A stretch of 11,423 nucleotides of DNA, taken from assembly GCA_964636575.1 (NCBI GenBank), contig CAZWSE010000102.1, positions 1 through 11,423 on the forward strand, in the 5' to 3' direction. Source of the stretch: CAZWSE01 sp964636575 (lineage in GTDB: Bacteria > Pseudomonadota > Alphaproteobacteria > Rhodobacterales > Rhodobacteraceae). A program made the position numbers and the translations under genes. This document shows positions 1-7,200 of the stretch, one piece after another. Position 1 is the first letter of the stretch. Every line of letters starts with the position of its first letter. Below the pieces are notes generated by a model. The model worked only from the letters and a program-made list of their open reading frames with translations. It was not told the DNA's origin and did no database searches.

Positions 1-1200
1 TTCCAGCTTGGGGTAAGTCGTCTCGGTAGCATAATTCGACACGACGTGTGCGCGCGCCGCTTTGGACAGGGTTTCGCGTTGTGAAGCGTCGTTCAACAGG
101 TCTGCCACAGTCGCCACCAATGCTTTCAAATCATCGGGGTCCACAAGGCGGGCGGTTTGTCCATCCGTTGCGACTTCGCGGGTTGCCTCGTTGTCTGACG
201 CAACCAAAGCGCATCCCGTCGCCATCGCTTCGATCATCGACCACGACAGCACAAAGGGACGCGTCAGGTAGGTGTGGACGGTCGAGCGACGCAAGAAATC
301 CCGATACGCGTCCTTCTTCAAGTGCCCGACAAAATGCAACCGTTCGAGATCATATGCATATTTCGCCAAAGCGCGCGTTTTGTAGCTGTCTCCGTCGGGC
401 AGCTTGGGGCCGTAGTGGACCGTATCGTTTCCGGCGATGGCAACGTGCAGCTTCGGGAACTGCTTTTGCAGAACACTTGCAGCGGCCATGAACTGGGGGA
501 ACCCGCGCAGGGGTTCCATTCCGCGGGTGGCGAATGTCAGTACGGGTGAATCAGTAGGAATGTTGGCCAAAGGGCCGGAACCTGATGCGTCTGCAGGTGT
601 GTAAAACGACGTGTTCACGCCATCATGAACGACCGTGCTCAACGCGCGCAGCAAGGGGGGTAATTGTGCGGCTTGATGTTCGGTCGGCACAAGAATTGCG
701 TCTGCCGACTGCGCATCCAGCAAGAACGGCAGGTTGCGACACAGGGTCGAGGCCATCTTGTCTTCCGGGTTCGCAGGGACCGCATACTTAGGGACGTCAA
801 CACCGGGGTAGTTATACCACCATTCCAAGTACTGGACGAATTTAGTCTCGGGCCAAACCACTTTGACCAAACTGCCTGACCCCCAACCCGAATGGGCGAC
901 AACGACGTCCGGTGTATATCCGCCTTTTTGCAGGGCAGCGGCCAATCTGGAAAACCCTTGTCCGTTTAGAACTGCCAGCTCAGAAGCGCGTAGATAGGGG
1001 TGGATGTCCTTGCCGACTTCTCTTGACCGGCGATAGCCGACAACCCGCAGTCCGCCTGCTTGTACATGGGTTTTTCCGTCAGCAGGGATATGGGCGGCTG
1101 CGGTTGCAAACAGAACGTCCCACCCTTGTTTCATCAAGTGCAAAGCAAGACTGCCAAATTGGGCTGGAAAGTTTTCGTGAACAAAAAGGACTGTAGGCAT
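1..1200 (-). CDS. Glycosyltransferase, GT4-like GT-B fold (3' end outside window)
   Basis: The reverse strand reads open for 400 codons from the ATG at 1200 to the window edge, so the C-terminus is missing. The N-terminus (MPTVLFVHENFPAQFGSLA) is a Rossmann-type strand followed by a short loop, as in GT4 glycosyltransferases. Around residues 200-220 a VPTEH...HDGVNTSFYTP segment matches the usual linker between the two GT-B domains. Near residue 324 the segment SWSMIEAMATGCALVASD, followed by NEATREV, matches the donor-binding E-x7-E type region of the family. The likely role is transfer of a sugar from a nucleotide-sugar donor to a cytoplasmic or membrane-associated acceptor, such as a surface polysaccharide; donor and acceptor cannot be told. 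It is divergent from the RTX gene. No Shine-Dalgarno is visible before the ATG (upstream bases ACACAATAG), so a leaderless message or a different start is possible. Confidence 0.85.
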   Translation of the reverse strand, partial: MPTVLFVHENFPAQFGSLALHLMKQGWDVLFATAAAHIPADGKTHVQAGGLRVVGYRRSREVGKDIHPYLRASELAVLNGQGFSRLAAALQKGGYTPDVVVAHSGWGSGSLVKVVWPETKFVQYLEWWYNYPGVDVPKYAVPANPEDKMASTLCRNLPFLLDAQSADAILVPTEHQAAQLPPLLRALSTVVHDGVNTSFYTPADASGSGPLANIPTDSPVLTFATRGMEPLRGFPQFMAAASVLQKQFPKLHVAIAGNDTVHYGPKLPDGDSYKTRALAKYAYDLERLHFVGHLKKDAYRDFLRRSTVHTYLTRPFVLSWSMIEAMATGCALVASDNEATREVATDGQTARLVDPDDLKALVATVADLLNDASQRETLSKAARAHVVSNYATETTYPKLE

Positions 1201-1224
1201 CTATTGTGTATCGCTCGCTTGGTA

Positions 1225-1243
1225 ATTGACACGGCATTGACAC
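1225..1243 (-). promoter_or_regulatory. 11-bp-period direct repeat, Pho-box-like operator candidate
   Basis: Read on the minus strand, the site is GTGTCAAT-GCC-GTGTCAAT, two perfect 8-bp repeats one helical turn apart. The TGTCA-N6-TGTCA spacing equals that of the PhoB consensus (CTGTCAT-N4-CTGTCAT). On the plus strand each unit contains TTGACA (1226-1231 and 1237-1242), and a third TTGACA lies at 1268-1273. The box ends 24 bp before the glycosyltransferase start, with a weak -10-like CACAAT between them at 1208-1203. Binding by PhoB or another OmpR-family regulator is inference. Confidence 0.4.
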
Positions 1244-1329
1244 AAGTCGCACATCTTCGTCCGAATTTTGACAATTCATAACACGTAAACGACGCCGTTC
1301 ATGCGCAGATAAACCATAAAATTCAATCA

Positions 1330-1344
1330 TTAAACAGCCCTTAA
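1330..1344 (+). promoter_or_regulatory. CtrA-type box (TTAA-N7-TTAA) upstream of the RTX gene
   Basis: TTAA at 1330-1333 and TTAA at 1341-1344 are separated by exactly seven bases, matching the core of the alphaproteobacterial CtrA site TTAA-N7-TTAAC (the last base here is G, not C). It lies 47-62 bp upstream of the chosen RTX start codon, a plausible distance for a promoter-proximal activator or repressor site. Sequence match only; binding is not shown. Confidence 0.5.
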
Positions 1345-1348
1345 GACG

Positions 1349-1365
1349 GACGTGTCATGCACGTC
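1349..1365 (+). promoter_or_regulatory. Inverted repeat in the RTX gene leader
   Basis: GACGTG-TCATG-CACGTC is a perfect 6-bp inverted repeat with a 5-bp centre, 26 bp upstream of the RTX ATG. It could be a protein-binding site or a short leader hairpin. No T-run follows, so it is not a terminator. Confidence 0.3.
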
Positions 1366-1381
1366 TCGGGAAGTGAGTATT

Positions 1382-1387
1382 GGGGAA
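1382..1387 (+). promoter_or_regulatory. Shine-Dalgarno (GGGGAA) that decides the RTX start
   Basis: GGGGAA ends four bases before the ATG at 1392. This favours ATG 1392, giving MPTGYRVTLG, over the in-frame TTG at 1380, which would place this purine run inside the gene. TTG 1380 has its own weaker candidate, GGGAAG at 1368-1373, so the choice is likely but not certain. Confidence 0.5.
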
Positions 1388-1391
1388 TACG

Positions 1392-4300
1392 ATGCCTACA
1401 GGTTATCGCGTTACGCTTGGGAACGCTGCAATTGATCCGGGTGATGCTGTTTCGAACAGCGCAACCACGTCGTTCACGACGTCTCAGGTCTTGGGACCGG
1501 GTGAGGTTACTTGGACGAATGGCAGCTTCACTGATACGGTATCGGGTGTCTTCTATTTGGGGTCAGATGGGGAAGTCTACTTCATTCCCGACACAGCACC
1601 GGATCCGAATGCGCTAGGTGGAACCGCCTCAGTGGCCACCTACACTGGCTCCCAACCCAATCTGAATTCATACGATGATACGGACGGAACAGATGACGGG
1701 GTCATCACCACCGGCGATGGCAATGACACCATTCGGGGTGGAACCGAAGCGGACGGCGTTGGCGGACAAAACTCAGACACGACCAATCCAGACGATACAA
1801 TCAGCTCCGGTGGCGGAGATGACGTTATCTACGGTGGGATTGGCGACGATAGCATCGATGCAGGCGCTGGTGACGATAGCATCATCGTAGAAGACGGGTT
1901 CGGGTCCGACTTTATCGATGGTGGGGCTGGCATCGACTCTATCGAAGTTGCGACAAGCGGGCCTGTTACAGTTGTTTACACAGACAACGGCGCGGGGACG
2001 ATCACGGACGGCACCGATACGCTGTCGTTTCAGGGTATCGAGCATCTGCACTTGTCTGAACAAGGCGATTCCGTTGATGCGACCGGACTGGATTGGGGCG
2101 ACGAGACCAACATCGAAGGGCGCGGCGGCAACGACACCATCCTTGGTGGGAACAGTGAAGACACCATCGACGGCGGCTCCGGCGACGACAGCATCAATGG
2201 GGGTCAGGCGCGCGACAGCATTAGCGGTGGAACTGGCAATGACACATTAGTTGGCGGCACCGGCAACGACACGCTGTCGGGCGACGACGGCAATGACACG
2301 CTAGAGGGTAACAACGGAAACGACGTCATCGACGGTGGCGATGGCAATGACACGGTGCACGGCAACTTCGGCAATGACACTCTGTTCGGCGGGGCAGGCA
2401 ATGATACGTTGCAAGGCCACGACGGCAACGACAGTTTGGATGGCGGGGATGGGTCAGACCGATTTGTTGTCATGGACGGGTTCGGTGATGACACCGTTGT
2501 TGGCGGTAGTTTCGGGTCGACACTGGATCATCTTGATTTCCAAGGGCTGGGCGATACCGTTTCCGTCAACTTCACAACTGACGGCGCCGGAACCGCGACC
2601 AGCAGTGGCAACAGTGTCGAATTTTCCGAACTCGAAGTGTTCAGCCTTACCAACAATGCCGACAACTTTGATGCGCTGGGCACGTCGCAGGGCGTTACGG
2701 TCTACGGCTATGCGGGGTCGGACACGATCGCAGGCACAACCGCTGAAGACCACCTGAATGGCGGGGCGGACAACGATTCAATCTATGCCCACGAAGGCGA
2801 AGATACGCTGTACGGAGAGTCCGGCAATGACATCCTGCACAGCGGCGAAGGTGCCGACACCGTCTTCGGCGGCAATGGAGAGGACTCAATCTTTGGCGGC
2901 GACGGCGATGACTACGTTGATGGCGGCAACGATAACGACACGATAGAGGCGAACCGCGGGGCCGATACAGTTATCGGTGGTTTAGGCGACGATAACCTGT
3001 CGGGAGGCGCCGGTAACGATCAAGTCTATGGTCAAGAAGGCAACGATACGCTTTCGGGCGATGCGAACGAAGACCAGCTTTATGGCGGGTCGGGCGACGA
3101 CACATTTATCGTCGGTGACGACAGCGGCAATGATACGATTGTCGGTGGCAACGATGGTGAAACTGTCGGTGATACGATCGACTTCAGCAGCCGCACCGCA
3201 GGGGTCACTGTAAACTACTCCAGCGACGCAGCCGGTTTGATCACCGCTGGGGCGAATACTCTCAGCTTCACTGAGATCAAAGGCATGATCCTGACGGATC
3301 AGAATGATACGGTTTACGGATTTAACGACACTGCCGGTATGATCATCGACGGTGGGGCTGGCGAAGATAGCATTGCATCCGGCGATGGTGACGACACCCT
3401 GATCGGGGGCGACGGGTTTGATACCTTGCAAGCCGGAGACGGCAACGACAGCCTTGTCGGCGGGCTCGGGACCAACCAACTCGAAGGCGGCGCAGGGGCG
3501 GATACGCTTGATGGATCTGGTGGCGGGTATGACTATGCCACTTACATCAACTCATCAGCGGCTGTTCACGTTGATCTCAGCGACGGGCTGACCGAAAGCG
3601 GCGGCGAAGCCCAAGGGGACACGCTGATCGACATCGAACAGGTCGATGGATCCGGCCATGACGATACGCTCACGGCAGGGTCCACAGGGCTTGAGCTTAA
3701 AGGCTGGGACGGAAACGACATAATCACCGGCGGGTCGGGCGACGACCTGTTGCGCGGTGAAGGCGATGCGGACACGTTCATCGTCGAAGACGGCTTTGGC
3801 TCTGACATTATTCAAGGCGGCGAAACCGGCGACGACAATGACACGATTGATCTTAGCGCGCTGACCGGGCCGGTCACAGTCACCTATTCTGACGTCGAAG
3901 ATGGGACGATCACCGATGGGGTGAACTCGATCTCGTTCACCGGCATCGAAGCGATCATCCTAACCGATCAAGACGATCTGGCGGATGCTTCGGGTACCCA
4001 TCCAGGGCTTATCGGCGACGCACCCGGCGTGGATGTCGATGGGGGTGCTGGAAATGACACGCTGCTTGGCGGACGTGGCGGTGACACGCTTGAAGGCGGC
4101 GATGGGCTTGACTCCATCGACGGAGACTACGGCGATGACAGCCTGTCCGGTGGGGCCGGCAATGACAGTGTCACGGGCGGGTCTGGCAACGATACCATTG
4201 CAGGCGGCGAAGGCGCTGATACGCTCGACGGCGGGCTAGAGGCAGACACGATTGATGGNNNNNNNNNNNNNNNNNNNNNNNNNNNNNNNNNNNNNNNNNN

Positions 4301-6374
4301 NNNNNNNNNNNNNNNNNNNNNNNNNNNNNNNNNNNNNNNNNNNNNNNNNNNNNNNNNNGACGACATTATCTACACTGGCAGCGGTGACGATTGGGTCTCT
4401 GGCGGCGCTGGGGCTGATACGATTTACGTCACCGGAGGCGAAAACACGGTCCTTGCGGGAACCGGCCATGATCGGGTTGCAGCCTCAGGGACCAGCGGGG
4501 CCTCTACCATTGATGGCGGGTCCGGCAACGATACGATTTCGACCTACGACGGGTTCGGCAATGCCGATACGATTACAGGCGGATCCGGTAACGATTCAAT
4601 CGTGTCCTATGACGGCGATGACTACATCGACGGCGAAGACGACAACGATACGATCCAATCGGGCGACGGCAATGATACGATCTACGGCGGCCGCGGCGAT
4701 GACCTGATCACCACGGGTAACGGCGATGACTGGGTCGATGGCGGCGATGGCGCAGATAGTATTTTTCTCGGCGGCAACATAAATACAGCCTTCGGTGGCG
4801 CAGGGGATGACTTTGTTACCACAGCTTTGTCTGCAGGTGCCTCTACCATCGATGGTGGCGCCGGCAATGATACGCTTTATGGCGCAGGTGCCGACGACAG
4901 TATTTCGGGCGGCGCCGACAATGATGAGCTTTACGGCGAGGACGGTAACGACACCCTCGAAGGCGGGACTGGCGACGACACGTTGGAAGGCGGCGCGGGC
5001 GATGACCGACTGCAAAATGGCAGCGGCAACGATACGGCCCGCGGTGGCGACGGTGATGACAACCTGCTTGGCGGATTTGGCAATGACCTTCTAGAAGGCG
5101 GCGATGGATCGGACACGTTCACTCTTGATCAACTGTCAGACTCCGACACGATTGTTGGCGGCGAAGGCGGAACCGATCAAGATGTCCTGGATTTCAGTTT
5201 TTCGACCCTTGGCGTTGACGTTACATATACGGGTGCTGACGACGGGACTTACTCTATTCCGGGCAGCGCAGGCACTGGTTCCTTTGATGAGATCGAAGGG
5301 GTCACAGGTTCTAATCTGAACGATACCATTTCCGCAGGAAGTGGTGACGATACGATCAACGGGTTAGACGGCAACGATGTACTCGATGGTGGTGCCGGAA
5401 ACGACACTGTCGGCGGCGGTGCAGGTGAGGATACTCTAACAGGCGGGGCTGGCGACGATATTCTAACCGGCGGCGGCGGGGATGATACATATGTCATCAC
5501 CGACGGAGACGGAAACGATACAATCTTCGGGTTCGACCTCGGGGACAGCGACAGCGACGGGTTCACCAACGACCAACTTGATGTCTCCGGGCTTATGGGT
5601 TCGGACGGGATCACTCCGGTCGATGCAGGCGATGTTGTTGTATCCGATGATGGCAGCGGCAACGCGCTTTTGACCTTCCCCAACGGGGAAACGCTGGTGC
5701 TGATGGGCGTGACGCCCGCACAGATCAGCGGGAAGCAAAACCTGCACGCTTCAGGGGTGCCGTGTTTTGTGCCCGGAACGCTGATTTCGACGACCCAAGG
5801 GCTGAAACTGGTGGAAACACTGGGCGCAGGCGATTTGGTTTTGACCAAAGACAACGGGCCGCAGCCTTTGGTCTGGACAGGCGCCCAAAAGTTGACCCAC
5901 AGGGATCTGAAAGCCGCGCCAAACACCAAACCGATCGAGTTGCGGGCAGGGGCCTTAGGCAACGCCAAGCCCATTGTTGTGTCCCCTCAGCACTGCTTTT
6001 TGGTCAGGCCGGATCAGGGTTTTGAAAGTGAGCACTTCGTGCGCGCAAAGCATCTTGCCGAAACCCCGCTTGCACGGGTGATTGAGGAACACCGCCCGGT
6101 AACCTACATCCATCTGCTCTGCGCCAATCACGAAGTGATTGTGGCTGACGGGATTGAAACCGAAACATTCTACCCCGGTCCCCAAGCGCTTTCGATGCTC
6201 AAAGCCAGCGATTTGATTGAGATGGCGCAAAGCCTTCCGACCCTGTTTCAAGGTGGCACATCAAAAGGCTACGGCCCACGCGCCCGCGAGGTTTTGCGAC
6301 GCAAAGATGTCCTGGCAAACTTTGGACGGGCCGCCTGCGCCCCTAGAGTTCAAAGAGCAATGGCGGCGCGATAA
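1392..6374 (+). CDS. Giant RTX repeat protein with C-terminal Hint domain
   Basis: The protein is about 1660 residues with an N gap in the middle. Residues 1-80 form a short N-terminal domain (MPTGYRVTLG...GEVYFIPD). Dozens of calcium-binding RTX nonapeptides of the GGxGNDTL/I type then fill roughly residues 95-1400, interrupted by five copies of a 70-80-residue non-RTX module that starts D-x-F-I-V-x-D-G-F-G. I see no cysteine in this part. The last ~200 residues are a Hint_2-type domain: C1458 in GVPCFVPGT, H1534 in VSPQHC, and ANHEVIVADG followed by ETETFYPG, then a YGPRAREVL tail common in Rhodobacteraceae homologues. RTX proteins normally fold on calcium outside the cell and leave by type I secretion; Hint domains cleave or transfer peptide bonds through their cysteine. 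An exported surface or matrix protein processed near residue 1458 is the likely reading. No secretion transporter is encoded in the window. Confidence 0.88.
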   Translation: MPTGYRVTLGNAAIDPGDAVSNSATTSFTTSQVLGPGEVTWTNGSFTDTVSGVFYLGSDGEVYFIPDTAPDPNALGGTASVATYTGSQPNLNSYDDTDGTDDGVITTGDGNDTIRGGTEADGVGGQNSDTTNPDDTISSGGGDDVIYGGIGDDSIDAGAGDDSIIVEDGFGSDFIDGGAGIDSIEVATSGPVTVVYTDNGAGTITDGTDTLSFQGIEHLHLSEQGDSVDATGLDWGDETNIEGRGGNDTILGGNSEDTIDGGSGDDSINGGQARDSISGGTGNDTLVGGTGNDTLSGDDGNDTLEGNNGNDVIDGGDGNDTVHGNFGNDTLFGGAGNDTLQGHDGNDSLDGGDGSDRFVVMDGFGDDTVVGGSFGSTLDHLDFQGLGDTVSVNFTTDGAGTATSSGNSVEFSELEVFSLTNNADNFDALGTSQGVTVYGYAGSDTIAGTTAEDHLNGGADNDSIYAHEGEDTLYGESGNDILHSGEGADTVFGGNGEDSIFGGDGDDYVDGGNDNDTIEANRGADTVIGGLGDDNLSGGAGNDQVYGQEGNDTLSGDANEDQLYGGSGDDTFIVGDDSGNDTIVGGNDGETVGDTIDFSSRTAGVTVNYSSDAAGLITAGANTLSFTEIKGMILTDQNDTVYGFNDTAGMIIDGGAGEDSIASGDGDDTLIGGDGFDTLQAGDGNDSLVGGLGTNQLEGGAGADTLDGSGGGYDYATYINSSAAVHVDLSDGLTESGGEAQGDTLIDIEQVDGSGHDDTLTAGSTGLELKGWDGNDIITGGSGDDLLRGEGDADTFIVEDGFGSDIIQGGETGDDNDTIDLSALTGPVTVTYSDVEDGTITDGVNSISFTGIEAIILTDQDDLADASGTHPGLIGDAPGVDVDGGAGNDTLLGGRGGDTLEGGDGLDSIDGDYGDDSLSGGAGNDSVTGGSGNDTIAGGEGADTLDGGLEADTIDXXXXXXXXXXXXXXXXXXXXXXXXXXXXXXXXXXDDIIYTGSGDDWVSGGAGADTIYVTGGENTVLAGTGHDRVAASGTSGASTIDGGSGNDTISTYDGFGNADTITGGSGNDSIVSYDGDDYIDGEDDNDTIQSGDGNDTIYGGRGDDLITTGNGDDWVDGGDGADSIFLGGNINTAFGGAGDDFVTTALSAGASTIDGGAGNDTLYGAGADDSISGGADNDELYGEDGNDTLEGGTGDDTLEGGAGDDRLQNGSGNDTARGGDGDDNLLGGFGNDLLEGGDGSDTFTLDQLSDSDTIVGGEGGTDQDVLDFSFSTLGVDVTYTGADDGTYSIPGSAGTGSFDEIEGVTGSNLNDTISAGSGDDTINGLDGNDVLDGGAGNDTVGGGAGEDTLTGGAGDDILTGGGGDDTYVITDGDGNDTIFGFDLGDSDSDGFTNDQLDVSGLMGSDGITPVDAGDVVVSDDGSGNALLTFPNGETLVLMGVTPAQISGKQNLHASGVPCFVPGTLISTTQGLKLVETLGAGDLVLTKDNGPQPLVWTGAQKLTHRDLKAAPNTKPIELRAGALGNAKPIVVSPQHCFLVRPDQGFESEHFVRAKHLAETPLARVIEEHRPVTYIHLLCANHEVIVADGIETETFYPGPQALSMLKASDLIEMAQSLPTLFQGGTSKGYGPRAREVLRRKDVLANFGRAACAPRVQRAMAAR
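4259..4358. other. Assembly gap of 100 N inside the RTX gene
   Basis: Exactly 100 N replace sequence between DTID and DDIIYTGSGDDW. A round 100 is the usual placeholder for a gap of unknown size, so the true length of the protein is unknown. The reading frame happens to continue across the placeholder, which would occur one time in three by chance. Confidence 0.95.
4365..4883 (+). repeat. Two copies of a ~60-residue DDW repeat after the gap
   Basis: Copy A (4365-4541) and copy B (4704-4883) share TGxGDDWVxGGxGADxI, a GGxNT segment, xGxxxDxV and SxGASTIDGGxGNDT. Copy A begins immediately after the N gap. A longer identical or near-identical unit here would explain why assembly failed at this point. 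Confidence 0.65.
5751..6374 (+). other. Hint_2-type autoprocessing domain of the RTX protein
   Basis: The domain starts at ASGVPCFVPGT, with the candidate nucleophile C1458 encoded at 5763-5765. It includes H1534 in SPQHC (5991-5993) and H1580 in ANHEVIVADG (6129-6131). These fit the cysteine and histidine positions expected in Hint modules. There is no C-extein-like protein of any size after it, only a ~55-residue tail, so cleavage or ligation chemistry at its N-side is more likely than splicing. The assignment rests on motif recognition. Confidence 0.75.
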
Positions 6375-6478
6375 ACCGGCAACCGGCGCGCAGCCCCATG
6401 CAGATCAGCTTGATCCTGTTGCAGAATGGGTAGACACAAGGGCGCAGTGATACATTTCCGGCAAAAGGACTGCACCCC

Positions 6479-6820
6479 ATGATCGAACGCATCGGCACCA
6501 CCGCCCGCGCCTCCAAAATCGTCAAGCACAATGGCATCGCGTACTTGTCGGGGCAGGTGGGCGAAGGCGCGACCATTCAGGACCAGACCGTTGAGTGTCT
6601 CAGTCGCGTCGATGCGCTTTTGCAAGAGGCCGGATCAGACCGCGAACACATGCTGCGTGCAACCATCTGGCTGGCCGACATGGCCGACTTCGCAGGGCTG
6701 AACGAGGTTTGGAACGCATGGGTTCCCGAAGGCCATGCACCCGCCCGCGCCTGCGGCGAAGCGAAACTGGCACGAGCCGAGCTGAAGGTAGAGATCATCG
6801 TGGATGCGGTTATCAAGTAG
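6479..6820 (+). CDS. RidA/YjgF family protein
   Basis: The 113-residue protein has the typical family length. The segments YLSGQVGE, RATIWLADMADF, LNEVWNAW and HAPARACGEAKLA are RidA-family signatures, and R90 in APARAC sits at the arginine that binds the imine/enamine carboxylate in active members. RidA proteins hydrolyse reactive enamine/imine intermediates released by PLP enzymes, sparing other PLP enzymes from damage. The ADMADF...NEVWNAW stretch is reminiscent of the YoaB-like branch rather than canonical RidA, so the exact substrate is open. The start is well supported by AAAAGGA at 6464-6469, about nine bases before the ATG. The next gene follows 8 bp after the stop, indicating an operon. 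Confidence 0.87.
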   Translation: MIERIGTTARASKIVKHNGIAYLSGQVGEGATIQDQTVECLSRVDALLQEAGSDREHMLRATIWLADMADFAGLNEVWNAWVPEGHAPARACGEAKLARAELKVEIIVDAVIK

Positions 6821-6828
6821 GTGCCTCT

Positions 6829-7197
6829 ATGAACGCGAACCCCCCCGTCCCGATCCTGCGCAGCTTTGACGAAACCAAGGCCCGCGAATTCTATCTCGAT
6901 TTTCTGGGGTTCAGCGTCACCTTTGAGCACCGATTTGACCCAACCGCCCCGCTCTACATGGGGGTCCGGCTGGGGGCGTGTGAGATCCACCTGTCTGAAC
7001 ATCACGGCGACGGAACCCCCGGCACTGCCCTTAGGATCGAGGTCGAAGATGTCGAAGCCTATTGCCACGCTCTCAACGCCAAGGCCTACAAGAACGCCCG
7101 CCCCGGCATCATGGATCAGGACTGGGGTTGGAAAGAAATGTCGATAGCTGATCCGGCTGGCAACAAGCTGATCTTCTGCACGGCGAAAGAAGCATAG
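6829..7197 (+). CDS. Small glyoxalase-superfamily (VOC) protein, bleomycin-resistance-like
   Basis: The 122-residue product starts PVPILRSFDETKAREFYLDF, a hallmark of the small glyoxalase/bleomycin-resistance-like group. It continues with CEIHLSEHHGDGTPG, LRIEVEDVEAYCHAL and DPAGNKLIFC, the VOC beta-alpha-beta-beta-beta pattern. Members of this superfamily are metal-dependent enzymes or drug-sequestering proteins. The substrate cannot be inferred, and resistance is only the name of the family. An open frame extends far upstream to 6595, but it overlaps ridA; the ATG at 6829 is preferred because AGGTG at 6819-6823 overlaps the ridA stop, and because homologous N-termini begin near VPILRSF. Translational coupling with the RidA gene is likely. 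Confidence 0.82.
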   Translation: MNANPPVPILRSFDETKAREFYLDFLGFSVTFEHRFDPTAPLYMGVRLGACEIHLSEHHGDGTPGTALRIEVEDVEAYCHALNAKAYKNARPGIMDQDWGWKEMSIADPAGNKLIFCTAKEA

Positions 7198-7200
7198 CGC

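Larger units (their letters stand above)
1875..5338 (+). repeat. Five dispersed copies of a non-RTX spacer module within the RTX gene
   Basis: Similar segments of about 70-80 residues occur at approximately 1875-2087, 2457-2690, 3099-3326, 3771-3995 and 5112-5338. Each begins DxFxVxDGFGxDxIxGG or a variant, continues with a hydrophobic strand such as DTIDFS, then GxVTVxYS, a DGxxTxxG turn, SFTxIE and finally ILTDQxD. Copies 1 and 4 are the closest pair, sharing GPVTV, GTITDG and the SF-GIE core. The pattern suggests a small beta-domain inserted between RTX blocks. Confidence 0.7.

Noticed and set aside
48..1196. Plus-strand open frames opposite the glycosyltransferase
   Set aside because: The minus strand reads continuously as a glycosyltransferase across the whole stretch; the plus-strand frames are short and featureless.
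1226..1273. Three TTGACA hexamers as sigma-70 -35 elements for the RTX gene
   Set aside because: None has a reasonable -10 hexamer 16-18 bases downstream; the 11-bp period fits an operator better.
2100..5470. Regularly spaced GGCAACGAC/GGCGACGAC repeats that could suggest a CRISPR or satellite array
   Set aside because: The spacing is 27 bp with continuous reading frame and conserved protein motif, which is the coding signature of RTX nonapeptides.
2204..5974. Long open frames opposite or across the RTX gene, giving Ser/Pro-rich or Val/Ile-rich proteins
   Set aside because: They are shadows of the repetitive GGxGNDT coding frame, have no family features and no ribosome sites, and are low in complexity.
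6595..6828. An upstream extension of the glyoxalase-like gene to 6595
   Set aside because: It would overlap most of the RidA gene in another frame, and the extra residues are Arg/His-rich shadow sequence.
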